Source: Pseudoalteromonas sp. OOF1S-7 (GTDB lineage Bacteria; Pseudomonadota; Gammaproteobacteria; Enterobacterales; Alteromonadaceae). From it: a DNA stretch of 64,000 bases. The DNA lies in assembly GCF_022347765.1 (NCBI RefSeq), contig NZ_JAKRFZ010000025.1, positions 1-64,000 on the forward strand. The letters run 5' to 3'. Of the stretch, positions 35,884-45,678 are shown piece after piece. A model generated the notes under the pieces. It searched no databases, had not been told where the DNA came from, and was given only the letters and a program-made list of their open reading frames with translations. The position numbers and the translations under genes were made by a program. Numbering within the stretch: position 1 is the first letter of the stretch; each line of letters begins with the position of its first letter.

Positions 35884-36501
35884 ATGAATGACGGTATGTT
35901 TGATCCTCTTAACGCGTTAGTCCCTATGGTTGTTGAGCAAACAGCGAAAGGCGAGCGTTCTTATGACATTTACTCTCGTTTGCTCAAAGAGCGGATCATC
36001 TTTTTGACCGGTCAGGTTGAGGACCATATGGCAAACCTGATCGTTGCTCAGCTGCTTTTCTTGGAATCAGAAAGCCCTGAAAAAGACATTTATCTGTATA
36101 TCAACTCGCCAGGTGGTTCCGTGACTGCGGGTATGTCGATTTATGACACGATGAATTTTATCAAACCAGATGTCAGCACTGTGTGTGTTGGTCAGGCTGC
36201 CAGCATGGGTGCATTCTTACTCTCTGGTGGCGCCAAAGGCAAACGCTATTGTCTGCCAAACTCACGCGTAATGATCCACCAACCACTGGGTGGCTTCCAG
36301 GGTCAGGCGTCGGACTTTGAGATCCATGCGAAAGAAATCCTAACGATCAAAGAAAAGTTGAATCGTCTGATGGCTGAACACACTGGCCAACCTTACGATG
36401 TGGTGGCCAATGACACTGACCGTGACAACTTTATGAACGCCGAACAAGCCGTAGATTATGGCCTGGTTGATGCCGTTCATAGCAGCAGAAACATCAAGTA
36501 A
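35884..36501 (+). CDS. clpP: ATP-dependent Clp protease proteolytic subunit
   Basis: Serine protease forming a double heptamer ring with ClpX or ClpA. The catalytic triad is Ser107 (GQAASMGAF), His132 (MIHQPLGG) and Asp181 (DTDRD), with the same spacing as in E. coli ClpP. Length 205 aa including a short propeptide. AAGGAA lies before the ATG. clpX follows after 143 bases. Confidence 0.98.
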   Translation: MNDGMFDPLNALVPMVVEQTAKGERSYDIYSRLLKERIIFLTGQVEDHMANLIVAQLLFLESESPEKDIYLYINSPGGSVTAGMSIYDTMNFIKPDVSTVCVGQAASMGAFLLSGGAKGKRYCLPNSRVMIHQPLGGFQGQASDFEIHAKEILTIKEKLNRLMAEHTGQPYDVVANDTDRDNFMNAEQAVDYGLVDAVHSSRNIK

Positions 36502-36644
36502 TCTGTATCGGGTTGGTACATTTCTGATTGTAGTTAGATAAATGCAACTGACCCGGCTATGCTAAAGACAAAATTCTTTGGTATAGTTAAAATATGTATT
36601 GTGTTATCTCAGTAGATAACTGACCAAATTTAAGAGGTAGCTGA

Positions 36645-37928
36645 ATGTCAGACACTCCTACAGACGGCGACAAGAATAGTAAGCTCTTATACTGCTCATT
36701 TTGTGGTAAGAGCCAACATGAAGTACGCAAGTTGATCGCTGGTCCGTCAGTGTACATTTGTGATGAATGCGTCGAACTGTGTAACGACATCATTAGAGAA
36801 GAAATCAAGGATATAGCGCCGCAACACGATTCGTCTGATAAATTGCCGGTACCAAGGGAGATCCGTAATCACCTTGATGACTACGTGATTGGCCAGGAGC
36901 ACGCTAAAAAAGTGCTTTCAGTTGCTGTTTACAACCATTACAAGCGATTGAAAAACCAAGGCCTGAAAGGCGATGTAGAGTTGGGTAAGAGTAACATTCT
37001 GCTGATCGGCCCAACCGGAAGTGGTAAAACACTCCTTGCAGAAACACTGGCTCGCTTACTGGATGTGCCTTTTACTATGGCGGATGCTACCACACTAACC
37101 GAGGCAGGTTATGTGGGAGAGGATGTTGAAAATATTATCCAGAAGCTTTTACAGAAGTGTGACTACGACGTAGAAAAAGCACAGCGTGGTATCGTTTATA
37201 TCGATGAAATTGACAAAATTTCACGTAAATCTGATAACCCATCCATTACGCGAGATGTGTCTGGTGAAGGTGTTCAACAGGCGCTGTTGAAGCTTATTGA
37301 AGGGACTGTTGCATCGGTACCTCCGCAAGGTGGACGTAAACACCCCCAACAAGAATTTTTACAAGTAGACACGTCAAAGATCCTGTTTATCTGTGGTGGC
37401 GCATTTGCGGGTCTGGATAAAGTTATCGAGCAACGCAGCCATACCAACACAGGTATCGGCTTTGGTGCGCAGGTGAAATCATCAGACAGTGAGCGCTCGC
37501 TGAGTGAAACGTTCAAGGATGTTGAGCCAGAAGATCTGGTCAAGTATGGCCTGATCCCAGAGTTTATCGGCCGTCTGCCTGTAGTTGCGACTCTGGCCGA
37601 ATTGGATGAAGACGCATTGATCCAGATCCTGAATGAACCTAAAAATGCATTAACTAAGCAATATGGTGCATTGTTCAAGATGGAAGGGGTTGAACTGGAG
37701 TTCCGTGAAGATGCACTTAAAGCCATTGCTCGCAAAGCAATGGACAGAAAAACCGGTGCGCGCGGATTACGCTCGATTGTTGAAGGTGTCCTGCTGGATA
37801 CTATGTATGAACTCCCATCGATAGAAGATGTGAGTAAAGTTGTGGTAGATGAAACCGTCATTAAGGGTGAATCTGACCCAATTTTGATTTACGAGAATAA
37901 CAGTCAGGATAAAGCTGCGTCGGAGTAA
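36645..37928 (+). CDS. clpX: Clp protease ATP-binding subunit ClpX
   Basis: AAA+ unfoldase that feeds ClpP. The N-terminal zinc-binding domain uses Cys17, Cys20, Cys39 and Cys42; Walker A is GPTGSGKT, Walker B IVYIDEIDKI, pore loop GYVGED and the ClpP-contact IGF loop appears in TGIGFGAQ. Length 427 aa (E. coli 424). AAGAGGTAG upstream of the ATG is a good ribosome site. Confidence 0.98.
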   Translation: MSDTPTDGDKNSKLLYCSFCGKSQHEVRKLIAGPSVYICDECVELCNDIIREEIKDIAPQHDSSDKLPVPREIRNHLDDYVIGQEHAKKVLSVAVYNHYKRLKNQGLKGDVELGKSNILLIGPTGSGKTLLAETLARLLDVPFTMADATTLTEAGYVGEDVENIIQKLLQKCDYDVEKAQRGIVYIDEIDKISRKSDNPSITRDVSGEGVQQALLKLIEGTVASVPPQGGRKHPQQEFLQVDTSKILFICGGAFAGLDKVIEQRSHTNTGIGFGAQVKSSDSERSLSETFKDVEPEDLVKYGLIPEFIGRLPVVATLAELDEDALIQILNEPKNALTKQYGALFKMEGVELEFREDALKAIARKAMDRKTGARGLRSIVEGVLLDTMYELPSIEDVSKVVVDETVIKGESDPILIYENNSQDKAASE

Positions 37929-37945
37929 CGACTTGGTTTTATCGC

Positions 37946-37972
37946 AAAAAGGAGCCTCAGGCTCCTTTTTTT
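37946..37972 (+). terminator. rho-independent terminator of clpX
   Basis: Stem AAAAAGGAGCC/GGCTCCTTTTT with loop TCA and a T-run, 18 bases after the stop codon. Confidence 0.93.
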
Positions 37973-38003
37973 GTCTACAGTTTAGTTGTACCAGCAATCT
38001 ACA

Positions 38004-38165
38004 ATACCAATTTTACTTAATACCTGTTCAATTTGACGGAGCAAATATGACGCTAACAGCGTTAAAAATTTCTCATTTAGAACAACTAAATAGCAAAATT
38101 TTTGCCTTGTTACCGAGCCTATTTTCTCGCCTCAAAATAGAACACTTAATTAAGCAAATTGGTAT
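38004..38165 (+). repeat. extragenic repeat element (MITE-like), complete copy
   Basis: About 162 bp bounded by imperfect inverted ends: ATACCAATTTTACTTAAT on the left and ATTAAGCAAATTGGTAT on the right. Inside, the stretch TTCAATTTGACGGAGCAAAT and what follows reappear on the other strand at 43655-43740. It lies between the clpX terminator and the lon heat-shock promoter. An open frame across it is fortuitous. I recall similar elements scattered in Pseudoalteromonas genomes, but cannot confirm the family here. Confidence 0.7.
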
Positions 38166-38202
38166 AAACTCAAACTGGAAATCGATACGGATTGGTATAT
38201 AG

Positions 38203-38231
38203 GTTGAACTTTTTAAAGGCAATCCCCATAT
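38203..38231 (+). promoter_or_regulatory. sigma-32 (heat-shock) promoter of lon
   Basis: GTTGAAC (38203-38209) and CCCCATAT (38224-38231) with 14 bases between match the RpoH consensus CTTGAAA-N11-16-CCCCATNT. It lies 44 bases before the lon ATG, and lon is a classical heat-shock gene. Confidence 0.8.
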
Positions 38232-38274
38232 ACCTCCCTAATCCTTGAAATTAATGAAGTGCGAAGAGAATATA

Positions 38275-40638
38275 ATGACGCTTGAGAGAATGGATCGAGT
38301 CGAGATACCCGTATTGGCACTGCGTGATGTGGTCGTATACCCTCATATGGTGATCCCGCTGTTTGTAGGTAGAGAAAAATCAATAAAATGCCTAGAAGCC
38401 GCGATGGAAAATGACAAGCAAATTTTTTTGGTGGCGCAAAAAGAAGCGTCTATAGATGACCCTGACACTGATGATATCTATCAGGTTGGCACCGTCGCTA
38501 CCGTGCTGCAATTACTTAAGTTACCTGATGGCACCGTTAAGGTTCTGGTCGAAGGTACCCAACGCGCCAAGATAGAAAAGTTTTTGGTTACGGATGAGTA
38601 CTTTCTGGCTGAAGCACAATTTATTGCCTCTGAAAACGTTGAAGGTCCTGAGCAGGATATTTTCATTCGCAGTGCCATCAGCCAGTTTGAAGGGTATGTA
38701 AAACTCAACAAGAAAATCCCGCCAGAAGTACTGACCTCTGTTTCCGGTATTGATGAAACGGCCCGTCTGGCTGATACCATGGCAGCGCACATGCCAATCA
38801 AAGTACCTGAAAAGCAAAAGGTTCTGGAGCTATACAACGTCACTGAGCGATTAGAGTATCTGATGGCGTTGATGGAAGGTGAGATTGATCTGCTACAGGT
38901 TGAGAAGAAGATCCGTTCACGCGTTAAAAAGCAGATGGAAAAATCGCAACGCGAGTACTATCTCAATGAGCAGATGAAAGCCATCCAGAAAGAGCTGGGT
39001 GAGCTGGATGATGTGCCGGATGAGTTTGAAGCGCTGAAAAAGCGCATCGCAGAAGCACAAATGCCCAAAGAGGCAGAAGAAAAAGCCACTTCTGAGCTGA
39101 ACAAATTGAAAATGATGTCGCCTATGTCGGCTGAAGCAACCGTGGTGCGCTCTTACATTGATACGTTGATCGGTGTGCCGTGGAAAAAGCGCTCCAAGGT
39201 TAAAAAGGATCTGGCCAATGCACAAAAAATCTTGGATGCAGATCACTATGGTCTGGAGAAAGTCAAAGAGCGTATTATAGAGTATCTGGCGGTTCAGCAG
39301 CGCACCAACAAATTAAAAGGACCAATTCTGTGTTTGGTCGGCCCACCTGGGGTGGGTAAAACCAGCTTGGGACAGTCTATCGCGCGTTCTACGGGTCGTA
39401 AGTATGTTCGTATGGCACTGGGTGGGGTGCGAGATGAAGCGGAGATCCGCGGTCACAGACGTACTTACATTGGCTCTATGCCGGGTAAGCTGATCCAGAG
39501 TATGACCAAGGTTGGCGTGAAGAACCCGCTTTTTCTGCTGGATGAAATCGATAAAATGTCGTCGGACATGCGCGGCGACCCTGCTTCAGCTTTACTGGAA
39601 GTACTCGACCCGGAGCAAAACAGCAGTTTTGCCGATCACTATCTTGAGGTCGAATATGATCTGTCTGATGTGATGTTTGTGGCGACCTCCAATAGTTTTA
39701 ATATCCCGGGTCCACTGCTTGACCGGATGGAAGTGATCCGTTTGTCGGGCTATACCGAAGATGAAAAACTCAACATCTCTAAGCAACATTTAATCCCTAA
39801 GCAAATTAAGCGTAATGGATTAAAGGAACATGAGATTGAAATTGAAGACAGCGCGATCATTGATACTATTCGCTACTATACCCGTGAAGCGGGTGTACGT
39901 AATCTTGAGCGTGAACTATCAAAGCTATGCCGTAAAGCGGTTAAGAGTATTTTGCTGAGTAAGTCGAAAGACAAGGTTGTGATTAATGCTGAAAACCTGG
40001 AAAGCTACCTCGGCGTTCAACGTTTTGATTATGGCAAAGCGGAAGATGGCGATCGTGTCGGTTTAGTGACCGGTTTGGCGTGGACCGAAGTTGGCGGTGA
40101 CTTACTGACCATCGAATGTGCGGCGGTACCAGGTAAAGGCAAATTAGCCTACACCGGCTCACTAGGCGATGTGATGCAAGAGTCGATTCAGGCTGCCATG
40201 ACTGTAGTGCGTAATCGTGCTGACAAGCTCAGGATCAATGAAGACTTCTACGAGAAACGTGATATCCATGTGCACGTGCCTGAGGGCGCGACACCGAAGG
40301 ATGGTCCAAGTGCAGGTATTGCGATGGTGACTGCCCTGGTTTCAAGCCTGACTGGTAACCCGGTACGCAGCGATGTTGCAATGACAGGAGAGATCACGTT
40401 ACGAGGCGAAGTGCTGCCCATTGGTGGACTGAAAGAGAAGCTGCTGGCAGCACATCGTGGTGGGATCAAAACGGTAGTTATTCCGAAAAAGAATGAGCGT
40501 GACCTGAAAGAGATCCCGCAAAACGTTCTGGAAGGACTGGAAATTCATCCGGTGAGCTGGATTGATGACGTTTTATCTCTGGCGCTCGCTCATCCGGTAG
40601 ACAGTTTTACCATTGAGTCGCAAAAGTCGGCCGGATAA
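38275..40638 (+). CDS. lon: ATP-dependent protease Lon
   Basis: Degrades misfolded and regulatory proteins. N-terminal LON substrate domain (VEIPVLALRDVVVYPHMVIPLFVGREKS), AAA+ module with Walker A GPPGVGKT and Walker B LFLLDEIDKM, and C-terminal Ser-Lys peptidase domain with PKDGPSAGIAMVTAL and the lysine in GGLKEKLLAA. The ATG at 38275 follows GAAGAG by seven bases; a TTG at 38245 in frame would add ten residues with no support. Length 787 aa (E. coli 784). Confidence 0.98.
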   Translation: MTLERMDRVEIPVLALRDVVVYPHMVIPLFVGREKSIKCLEAAMENDKQIFLVAQKEASIDDPDTDDIYQVGTVATVLQLLKLPDGTVKVLVEGTQRAKIEKFLVTDEYFLAEAQFIASENVEGPEQDIFIRSAISQFEGYVKLNKKIPPEVLTSVSGIDETARLADTMAAHMPIKVPEKQKVLELYNVTERLEYLMALMEGEIDLLQVEKKIRSRVKKQMEKSQREYYLNEQMKAIQKELGELDDVPDEFEALKKRIAEAQMPKEAEEKATSELNKLKMMSPMSAEATVVRSYIDTLIGVPWKKRSKVKKDLANAQKILDADHYGLEKVKERIIEYLAVQQRTNKLKGPILCLVGPPGVGKTSLGQSIARSTGRKYVRMALGGVRDEAEIRGHRRTYIGSMPGKLIQSMTKVGVKNPLFLLDEIDKMSSDMRGDPASALLEVLDPEQNSSFADHYLEVEYDLSDVMFVATSNSFNIPGPLLDRMEVIRLSGYTEDEKLNISKQHLIPKQIKRNGLKEHEIEIEDSAIIDTIRYYTREAGVRNLERELSKLCRKAVKSILLSKSKDKVVINAENLESYLGVQRFDYGKAEDGDRVGLVTGLAWTEVGGDLLTIECAAVPGKGKLAYTGSLGDVMQESIQAAMTVVRNRADKLRINEDFYEKRDIHVHVPEGATPKDGPSAGIAMVTALVSSLTGNPVRSDVAMTGEITLRGEVLPIGGLKEKLLAAHRGGIKTVVIPKKNERDLKEIPQNVLEGLEIHPVSWIDDVLSLALAHPVDSFTIESQKSAG

Positions 40639-40862
40639 AGCAGAAAAAGTACATAAAAGTGCGTAAAAAGGGTTTTCAAATCTATATGGTATGCTAACTT
40701 AAGCACTGGATTAGCCCGGTAGCCCGCAACCCGCGTGGTTACTAGGCTTTGAGACATTAGATGAAATAGAGAATCGTCAGATTTCTCTGAGTTAACTACA
40801 AAAGTGATGTTAGTGGTAAGCCCTCATCGCTCTTGATAATAACAATGTAAGAGGATGATATT

Positions 40863-41135
40863 GTGAATAAATCTCAATTAATCGATCATATCGCAGCTGA
40901 TGCTGATATTTCTAAAGCGGCTGCTGGTCGTGCTCTGGATTCATTCATTGAGTCAGTAACTGGTGCGCTAAAAGACGGTGACTCAGTTGCCCTAGTCGGT
41001 TTTGGTACTTTCTCAGTGCGTGAGCGTGCAGCACGTACTGGTCGTAACCCACAAACTGGTGCGGCAATCGAAATCGCTGCAGCTAACATCCCATCTTTCA
41101 AGGCCGGTAAAGCTCTGAAAGACGCGGTAAACTAA
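40863..41135 (+). CDS. hupB: DNA-binding protein HU-beta
   Basis: Nucleoid protein of 90 residues, nearly colinear with E. coli HU-beta: NKSQLIDHIA start, VALVGFGTFSVRERAARTGRNPQTG DNA-binding arm and FKAGKALKDAVN end. The start is GTG at 40863, preceded by AAGAGGATG. Downstream of lon as in E. coli. Confidence 0.98.
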   Translation: MNKSQLIDHIAADADISKAAAGRALDSFIESVTGALKDGDSVALVGFGTFSVRERAARTGRNPQTGAAIEIAAANIPSFKAGKALKDAVN

Positions 41136-41203
41136 GCAGATTTCGCTCAGTCTGTCCAATGGCCTATGTTAAAATAGTGTGATTGGGCCAGATAAGCTTC
41201 AAG

Positions 41204-41237
41204 AAAAAAAGCGTATCTGCTAAGATACGCTTTTTTT
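41204..41237 (+). terminator. rho-independent terminator of hupB
   Basis: A 15-bp perfect stem (AAAAAAAGCGTATCT and its complement, 4-base loop) with T-runs in both directions, 69 bases after the hupB stop. Confidence 0.93.
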
Positions 41238-41471
41238 ATACCGACAGGATAATGACGCACATTGGCTTGACCAATGGCGATTGGGCTAAATGCGATGCTT
41301 CGCATATAAGCTTTGGTTGTTTGCACTTCAGTGCTTGCAAATGCCGCACTTATCCATATAAATAGGTACAGAGACGAGACAGGGCGCTGGAGTATTGTGT
41401 TCAGCGGGCTTGGATACGCATATAAACCCAAAGTACTGAGCGTGCTTTGACTTAGATAAGAGATAGAATAA

Positions 41472-43385
41472 ATGCTAGAAAAGATTAGAGAAGGCTCACA
41501 GGGCCTGGCAGCCAAAATTATTCTTGGTGTAGTGATCTTGTCTTTTGCGTTGGCAGGGATCGGTGGTTACCTAGGTCAAACCACAGAGCAGGCCGTAGCA
41601 GAAGTTAACGGAGTCAAGATCACACAAATGGAATTCTCCCGCGCCTATGAAAATGAGCGCGCACGGCTGGAGCGTCAGTTTGGAGAATACTTTACACAAA
41701 TTTCAGCAGATCCGGCTTACATGGCTCAGATCCGCAGTGGAGTCATTGACCGCCTGGTACAACAAGAATTACAAAACCAGTTAGCCATTGAGTTAGGGCT
41801 GAGAGTCAGTGATGAGCAAGTGAAGCAAGCCATTTTTGAGCTGCCTTATTTTCAGCTGGGTGGCCAATTCAGTAACGACAGATATCTGCAGCTGATCCGC
41901 CAGATGAACTTCCAACCGGATTCTTTCCGTGAGTACATGCGTGAAGAAATGACGCGTAACCAGCTGGTTTCTGCGGTTGCTGGCTCTGATTTTGTGCTGG
42001 ATAATGAACTGAAACAAACGGTGGCACTGCAGCAGCAGACACGTGATATTGACTACATGCTACTGAGCAAAGAGACCGTGAAAGGTGAGGTAGCCGTAAC
42101 GGACGCTGAAATTTCAGACTACTATCAGCTTAATCAGGAGCAGTTTCAGGCGCCTGAGCAAATTGCGCTGCAATATCTGGAACTGAAGTCTGATGATATT
42201 TCACTGGATAAACCAGTTACTGACGAAGAAGTACGCGCTTACTACGAAGAAAACCAGGCACAATACCTGGAAGAAGAGCGCCGTCGTGTTGCCCATATTT
42301 TGATTGAAAACACTGACGATGCCGATGCGGCTAAGCAAAAAGCGCTTGCGCTGTACGAGCAACTACAAGGTGGCAAAGACTTTGCCGAGCTGGCGCAAGC
42401 AGAGTCTGACGATATTGCTTCTGCAGAAATCGGAGGTGATCTGGATTGGATCGAGCGTGACATGATGGAGCCAGAGTTCGAAGAAGCAGCATTCGCGCTT
42501 ACGAATGTCGGTGATATCTCACCTGTTGTCGAAACTGAGTTCGGTTTCCACATCATCAAGCTAACGGACTTACAGGCACAACAGTCTAAGGCATTTGAAG
42601 AGGTCGCGGCTGAATTGCGTACCGAGCTTGAAAGCAACGCTAAAGCCAATGCATTTTATGAGAAACAATCACAAATCGCAGAACTGGCATTTGAGGTGGC
42701 AGACTCTCTGGAAGATGCCGCAGCTGTCGCGGATATTGAGCTGAAGAGTACTGAGTTGGTCTCGCGTATGGCACTGCCTGCACCGCTTAATGACCCAACC
42801 ATTGCCAATGCTATTTTCACGCCAGAGCTAATCGAAGACCGAGTCAATTCAGAAGTGCTGGAAGCGGGTAACGAACATATTGTTGTAGTACGTGTGCTTG
42901 ACCACAAGCCGGCGACTGTGAAGCCGCTGGAAGAGGTGACCGCACAGATCAAGACCCGCCTTGAGAACGAAAAAGCGTCAGAGCTTGTCAAAGAGAAAGC
43001 CAGCACCCTGTTTGCACAGCTTGAGGAAGGTAAAGCACTGAGCGATATCGCAGCAGCAGAATCTGTTGAAGTGAAGAGCGAAGCGGCACTTAAACGTCAA
43101 AGCTATACAGTGGCACCTGAAATTGTCCAGCAGGCATTCAAACTGGCACACCCTGACAACGACCAGACATTCTCTGCGCTGGTTGAATTAAATAGTGGTG
43201 ATGCAGCGCTATTGGTACTAAAAGGGGTAACATCCACTGAAGTGACTGGCGAGGTTGAAGCACAGCAGAAACAGAACATTACCATGTCTGTGGTAAATAA
43301 AAACTTCCTTGCTTTGCTGAGCGCCCTAGAGTCAGATGCTGAGGTAGTTCGCCCTGCTTTACAATTTAGTGATGAGATGCAGTAA
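41472..43385 (+). CDS. ppiD: periplasmic folding chaperone/PPIase PpiD
   Basis: Inner-membrane-anchored chaperone near the Sec translocon. One membrane helix (about 12-35, AAKIILGVVILSFALAGIGGYLG), a SurA-like N-domain, a parvulin domain at about residues 265-360 (RRVAHILIEN, GGKDFAELAQAESDD, GGDLDWIERDMMEPEFEEAAF, TEFGFHIIKL) and a large C-domain. Length 637 aa (E. coli 623). Ends the tig-to-ppiD quality-control block. Confidence 0.97.
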   Translation: MLEKIREGSQGLAAKIILGVVILSFALAGIGGYLGQTTEQAVAEVNGVKITQMEFSRAYENERARLERQFGEYFTQISADPAYMAQIRSGVIDRLVQQELQNQLAIELGLRVSDEQVKQAIFELPYFQLGGQFSNDRYLQLIRQMNFQPDSFREYMREEMTRNQLVSAVAGSDFVLDNELKQTVALQQQTRDIDYMLLSKETVKGEVAVTDAEISDYYQLNQEQFQAPEQIALQYLELKSDDISLDKPVTDEEVRAYYEENQAQYLEEERRRVAHILIENTDDADAAKQKALALYEQLQGGKDFAELAQAESDDIASAEIGGDLDWIERDMMEPEFEEAAFALTNVGDISPVVETEFGFHIIKLTDLQAQQSKAFEEVAAELRTELESNAKANAFYEKQSQIAELAFEVADSLEDAAAVADIELKSTELVSRMALPAPLNDPTIANAIFTPELIEDRVNSEVLEAGNEHIVVVRVLDHKPATVKPLEEVTAQIKTRLENEKASELVKEKASTLFAQLEEGKALSDIAAAESVEVKSEAALKRQSYTVAPEIVQQAFKLAHPDNDQTFSALVELNSGDAALLVLKGVTSTEVTGEVEAQQKQNITMSVVNKNFLALLSALESDAEVVRPALQFSDEMQ

Positions 43386-43470
43386 TTTTCGCATCATGTC
43401 GCTAACTTGCACAACAGGTCTGGACTGAACAGCCTGGAAAAGCTTGGGTAATCAGTTGGCTGACTTTGAT

Positions 43471-43507
43471 AAAAAACCGACATCAGTGTTCTGATATCGG
43501 TTTTTTT
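43471..43507 (+). terminator. rho-independent terminator of ppiD
   Basis: Stem AAAAAACCGACATCAG/CTGATATCGGTTTTTT with one mismatch, loop TGTT, then a T-run, 86 bases after the stop. Confidence 0.9.
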
Positions 43508-44161
43508 GTGCCTTATCCTCAGGCATTCGCGCTTCTCCTGATGCAATTTGCTGTGAGGTGAGAAAGTATGCTCGATAACACCGTTGACGCGCCCAGCTAT
43601 CACCGAGGCCCCTAAATAGATCAGGCGAGGCAAAAATTTGTGAAGCTGTGTTTAAGGTAAAGGCTCTGAATGAGCAATGTTTACCACAGCTGGTGCTCTA
43701 TTTGCTCCTTCAAATCGAACGGGTGTTAAGTGAAATTGGTCTGCTTGTCGTCTAACACAGCTGGTCCTTCCAGCTACTCTGCGCCCTGCAGAACCATACT
43801 CTCCCCGTATTTGTCGCCATAGTATGCCCTTGTAGTGCCGTGTTCTCCCTTTACCCACTATACAGACTTACTGTACTGAAGCATCTGTCAGGCTGCATGC
43901 GAACGTAATCACACCTTCGAAAATTGAGTGGTTTTCACTCGATATTAGCCACTGTATGAAATATTAGGTTTTTTCAAACTGACTGATTTGATTTTATATC
44001 TATATAAATCAATAAACTAAAATTAATTGTTATGAAAAACGATAAGCTTTGATAATTAGTGTATTGATAGGGGATTCGCTAAGGTTAGATATGTCACCGG
44101 ATGGGTGAGCGCGATAAGTTTAAGATAAATCTAATGTGTTATTACAACAGGAATTCTGGTC
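43508..44161. other. gene-free accessory region before the first GG peptide
   Basis: No supported gene. It contains a partial extragenic repeat (43655-43740), then sequence with no usable frame (43741-43930), then an AT-rich stretch (43930-44150) that should hold the promoter of the 47-residue peptide gene. Confidence 0.5.
43655..43740 (-). repeat. extragenic repeat element, partial second copy
   Basis: On the minus strand this reads ACCAATTTCACTTAA..., then TTCGATTTGAAGGAGCAAAT and ATTGCTCATTCAGAGCC, colinear with the left part of the copy at 38004-38165. The right half and right inverted end are missing. Confidence 0.6.
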
Positions 44162-44305
44162 ATGCTTAAGTTGAAAGCTAAAAAGTTAAAACACCTTACT
44201 GCAAAAGAACTCTTTGGTCCTGGTAGAACTCAGTTTGTCGTTGGGGGAGTCGCCAGGCAAATAGACACGGACAGCATTACACAAAAAGATCCAACAGCAC
44301 CCTGA
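44162..44305 (+). CDS. GG-leader precursor-like peptide 1 (47 aa)
   Basis: A short gene of 47 codons with AGGA nine bases before the ATG. The peptide starts MLKLKAKKLKHLTAKEL, has Gly-Gly at residues 28-29 after TQFVV, and ends with an 18-residue segment containing DTDSITQ. It is related to the 48-residue peptide at 45497: both share ML-LK-KKLK-LT, a Glu at 16, Thr at 23, Gly-Gly at 28-29 and DTDSITQ. The basic amphipathic leader and GG site are typical of precursors cut and exported by C39-peptidase ABC transporters. No Cys is present, so a lanthipeptide is unlikely. The role is an inference. Confidence 0.65.
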   Translation: MLKLKAKKLKHLTAKELFGPGRTQFVVGGVARQIDTDSITQKDPTAP

Positions 44306-45496
44306 GCCTCATCGCTATGGTAACAGGTCATAAACAATATCAAGCCTTGATGAGAGGCAACAGAGATGTCTAAACGTGGCTTTGTCAGGTCTAGTCTGAG
44401 CTAGAACAGTTAAGGTTGGCAAGAGGCTTTTTCAGTCTCTGCGACCACTTGGCAGTTTATGATTTGTTTGCCGTAAGACAGGCCCGGCTGCTCGTAGTGC
44501 GAAACAGACTCACTCCCCGTATACGCTTTGACCTTTAAAGAGGGGGCGAGATCACCCAAACACCCGCAGAATAAGTTGTACACATCTTAAGATAACTTCC
44601 CGTCACAATCGCAATCCAGTAAACCACTTTATGCTTGGGTACTCGATAACCGACCACTGGCAGCAGCCTCGTTGTGTCGTTACTTTTGGATTCCAATTCG
44701 TTGAATTAGTACTTCATCACATCTTTCATTATCACTTATACCCTATCGCAACGTTTATTTCCGTTGACCAGGCAAACAGTTGACTATTGCACACCTGGTT
44801 GTTGAGGGTCGTCGTTTCACCGAGTCATTGCGTATTATCGTTTTAATGTAGCGGTCGTTTTGGCTATACCTTCTGCATTATTTGCGTAGCCTGCTTGGCT
44901 CTGTAGCTGCTCTATTTATTGTTCTTAAGGCGTCTGATCTCTGTATACCATGTGGCTGGAGTATTAAGGCAATAAATCACTTGTTACTATCGTGACACCT
45001 CTGCTTTATAGTGAATTATTTGAAAGGGTATTCAAATGTATCAGTAAGTGTCTTGACTAGCCAAATTAACGTGGTTTATTGAACCAAACAAAAATATGGG
45101 ATATTGACTCCGGAAAATAAACCCGTCAGAAACGTGAATATAAGTTATCGCTTGGGGGTGGCCTGTCAAATTTATACATTAAAGTGGAGTTTAAATTGGC
45201 TTTGCTCAAAATTTTCCATTTTATTTTTTGTCATTAGAGGGTTTTTCGGGCTTAATTTTATATTGTGAACTTGATGTTGGGCTGTTCCGGGGAATACAAA
45301 TCTTACAGCATGAAAAGGTCTCGGTAATGTGTTTTTATATGCTTAATAATCAATGGTTTGTGTTTGTTTGTTATCGTTAAGTATAAGGTTTCATAACTAG
45401 GTTTTTTGCGCTCTCTGGTCAATGATAGTTGCATCACCAAAACGGTGTTCAACTTTGAAAATTAAATTCGATACAAATTAAAATGAGACCAGCACG
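44306..45496. other. 1.2 kb between the two GG peptides, no gene recognised
   Basis: Stops occur often in all six frames. The first 600 bases have average composition and may be a decayed gene; the last 450 bases are AT-rich and likely hold the promoter and leader of peptide 2. I saw no tRNA, CRISPR or insertion sequence ends. Confidence 0.45.
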
Positions 45497-45643
45497 ATGC
45501 TTACACTTAAAACAAAGAAACTGAAAAACTTAACAAATAACGAAATTAAAGATAACCGCCAAACAAAGCTGATTGCAGGTGGTACAGATACAGATAGTAT
45601 TACTCAGGTTGGTTTGATTAACCCTAAAAAAATAAGTGGTTAA
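45497..45643 (+). CDS. GG-leader precursor-like peptide 2 (48 aa)
   Basis: Forty-eight codons with GAGA nine bases before the ATG. The leader MLTLKTKKLKNLTNNEI ends in KLIAGG at residues 24-29; the following 19 residues start TDTDSITQ and end NPKKISG. It is clearly paralogous to the peptide at 44162. The next gene, an adaptor-like protein, begins about 35 bases downstream and is likely in the same transcript, which links the peptide to export. No Cys. Proposed: secreted or modified peptide; function unknown. Confidence 0.7.
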   Translation: MLTLKTKKLKNLTNNEIKDNRQTKLIAGGTDTDSITQVGLINPKKISG

Positions 45644-45678
45644 TCCAATTGTAGAAAACAACAGGAGTTTTTAAATTG

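Noticed and set aside
37933..38202. 89-residue frame after clpX
   Set aside because: It runs through the clpX terminator and the extragenic repeat; better explained as the repeat.
43652..43858. 68-residue minus-strand frame after ppiD
   Set aside because: It covers the partial extragenic repeat and unrecognised sequence with no ribosome site.
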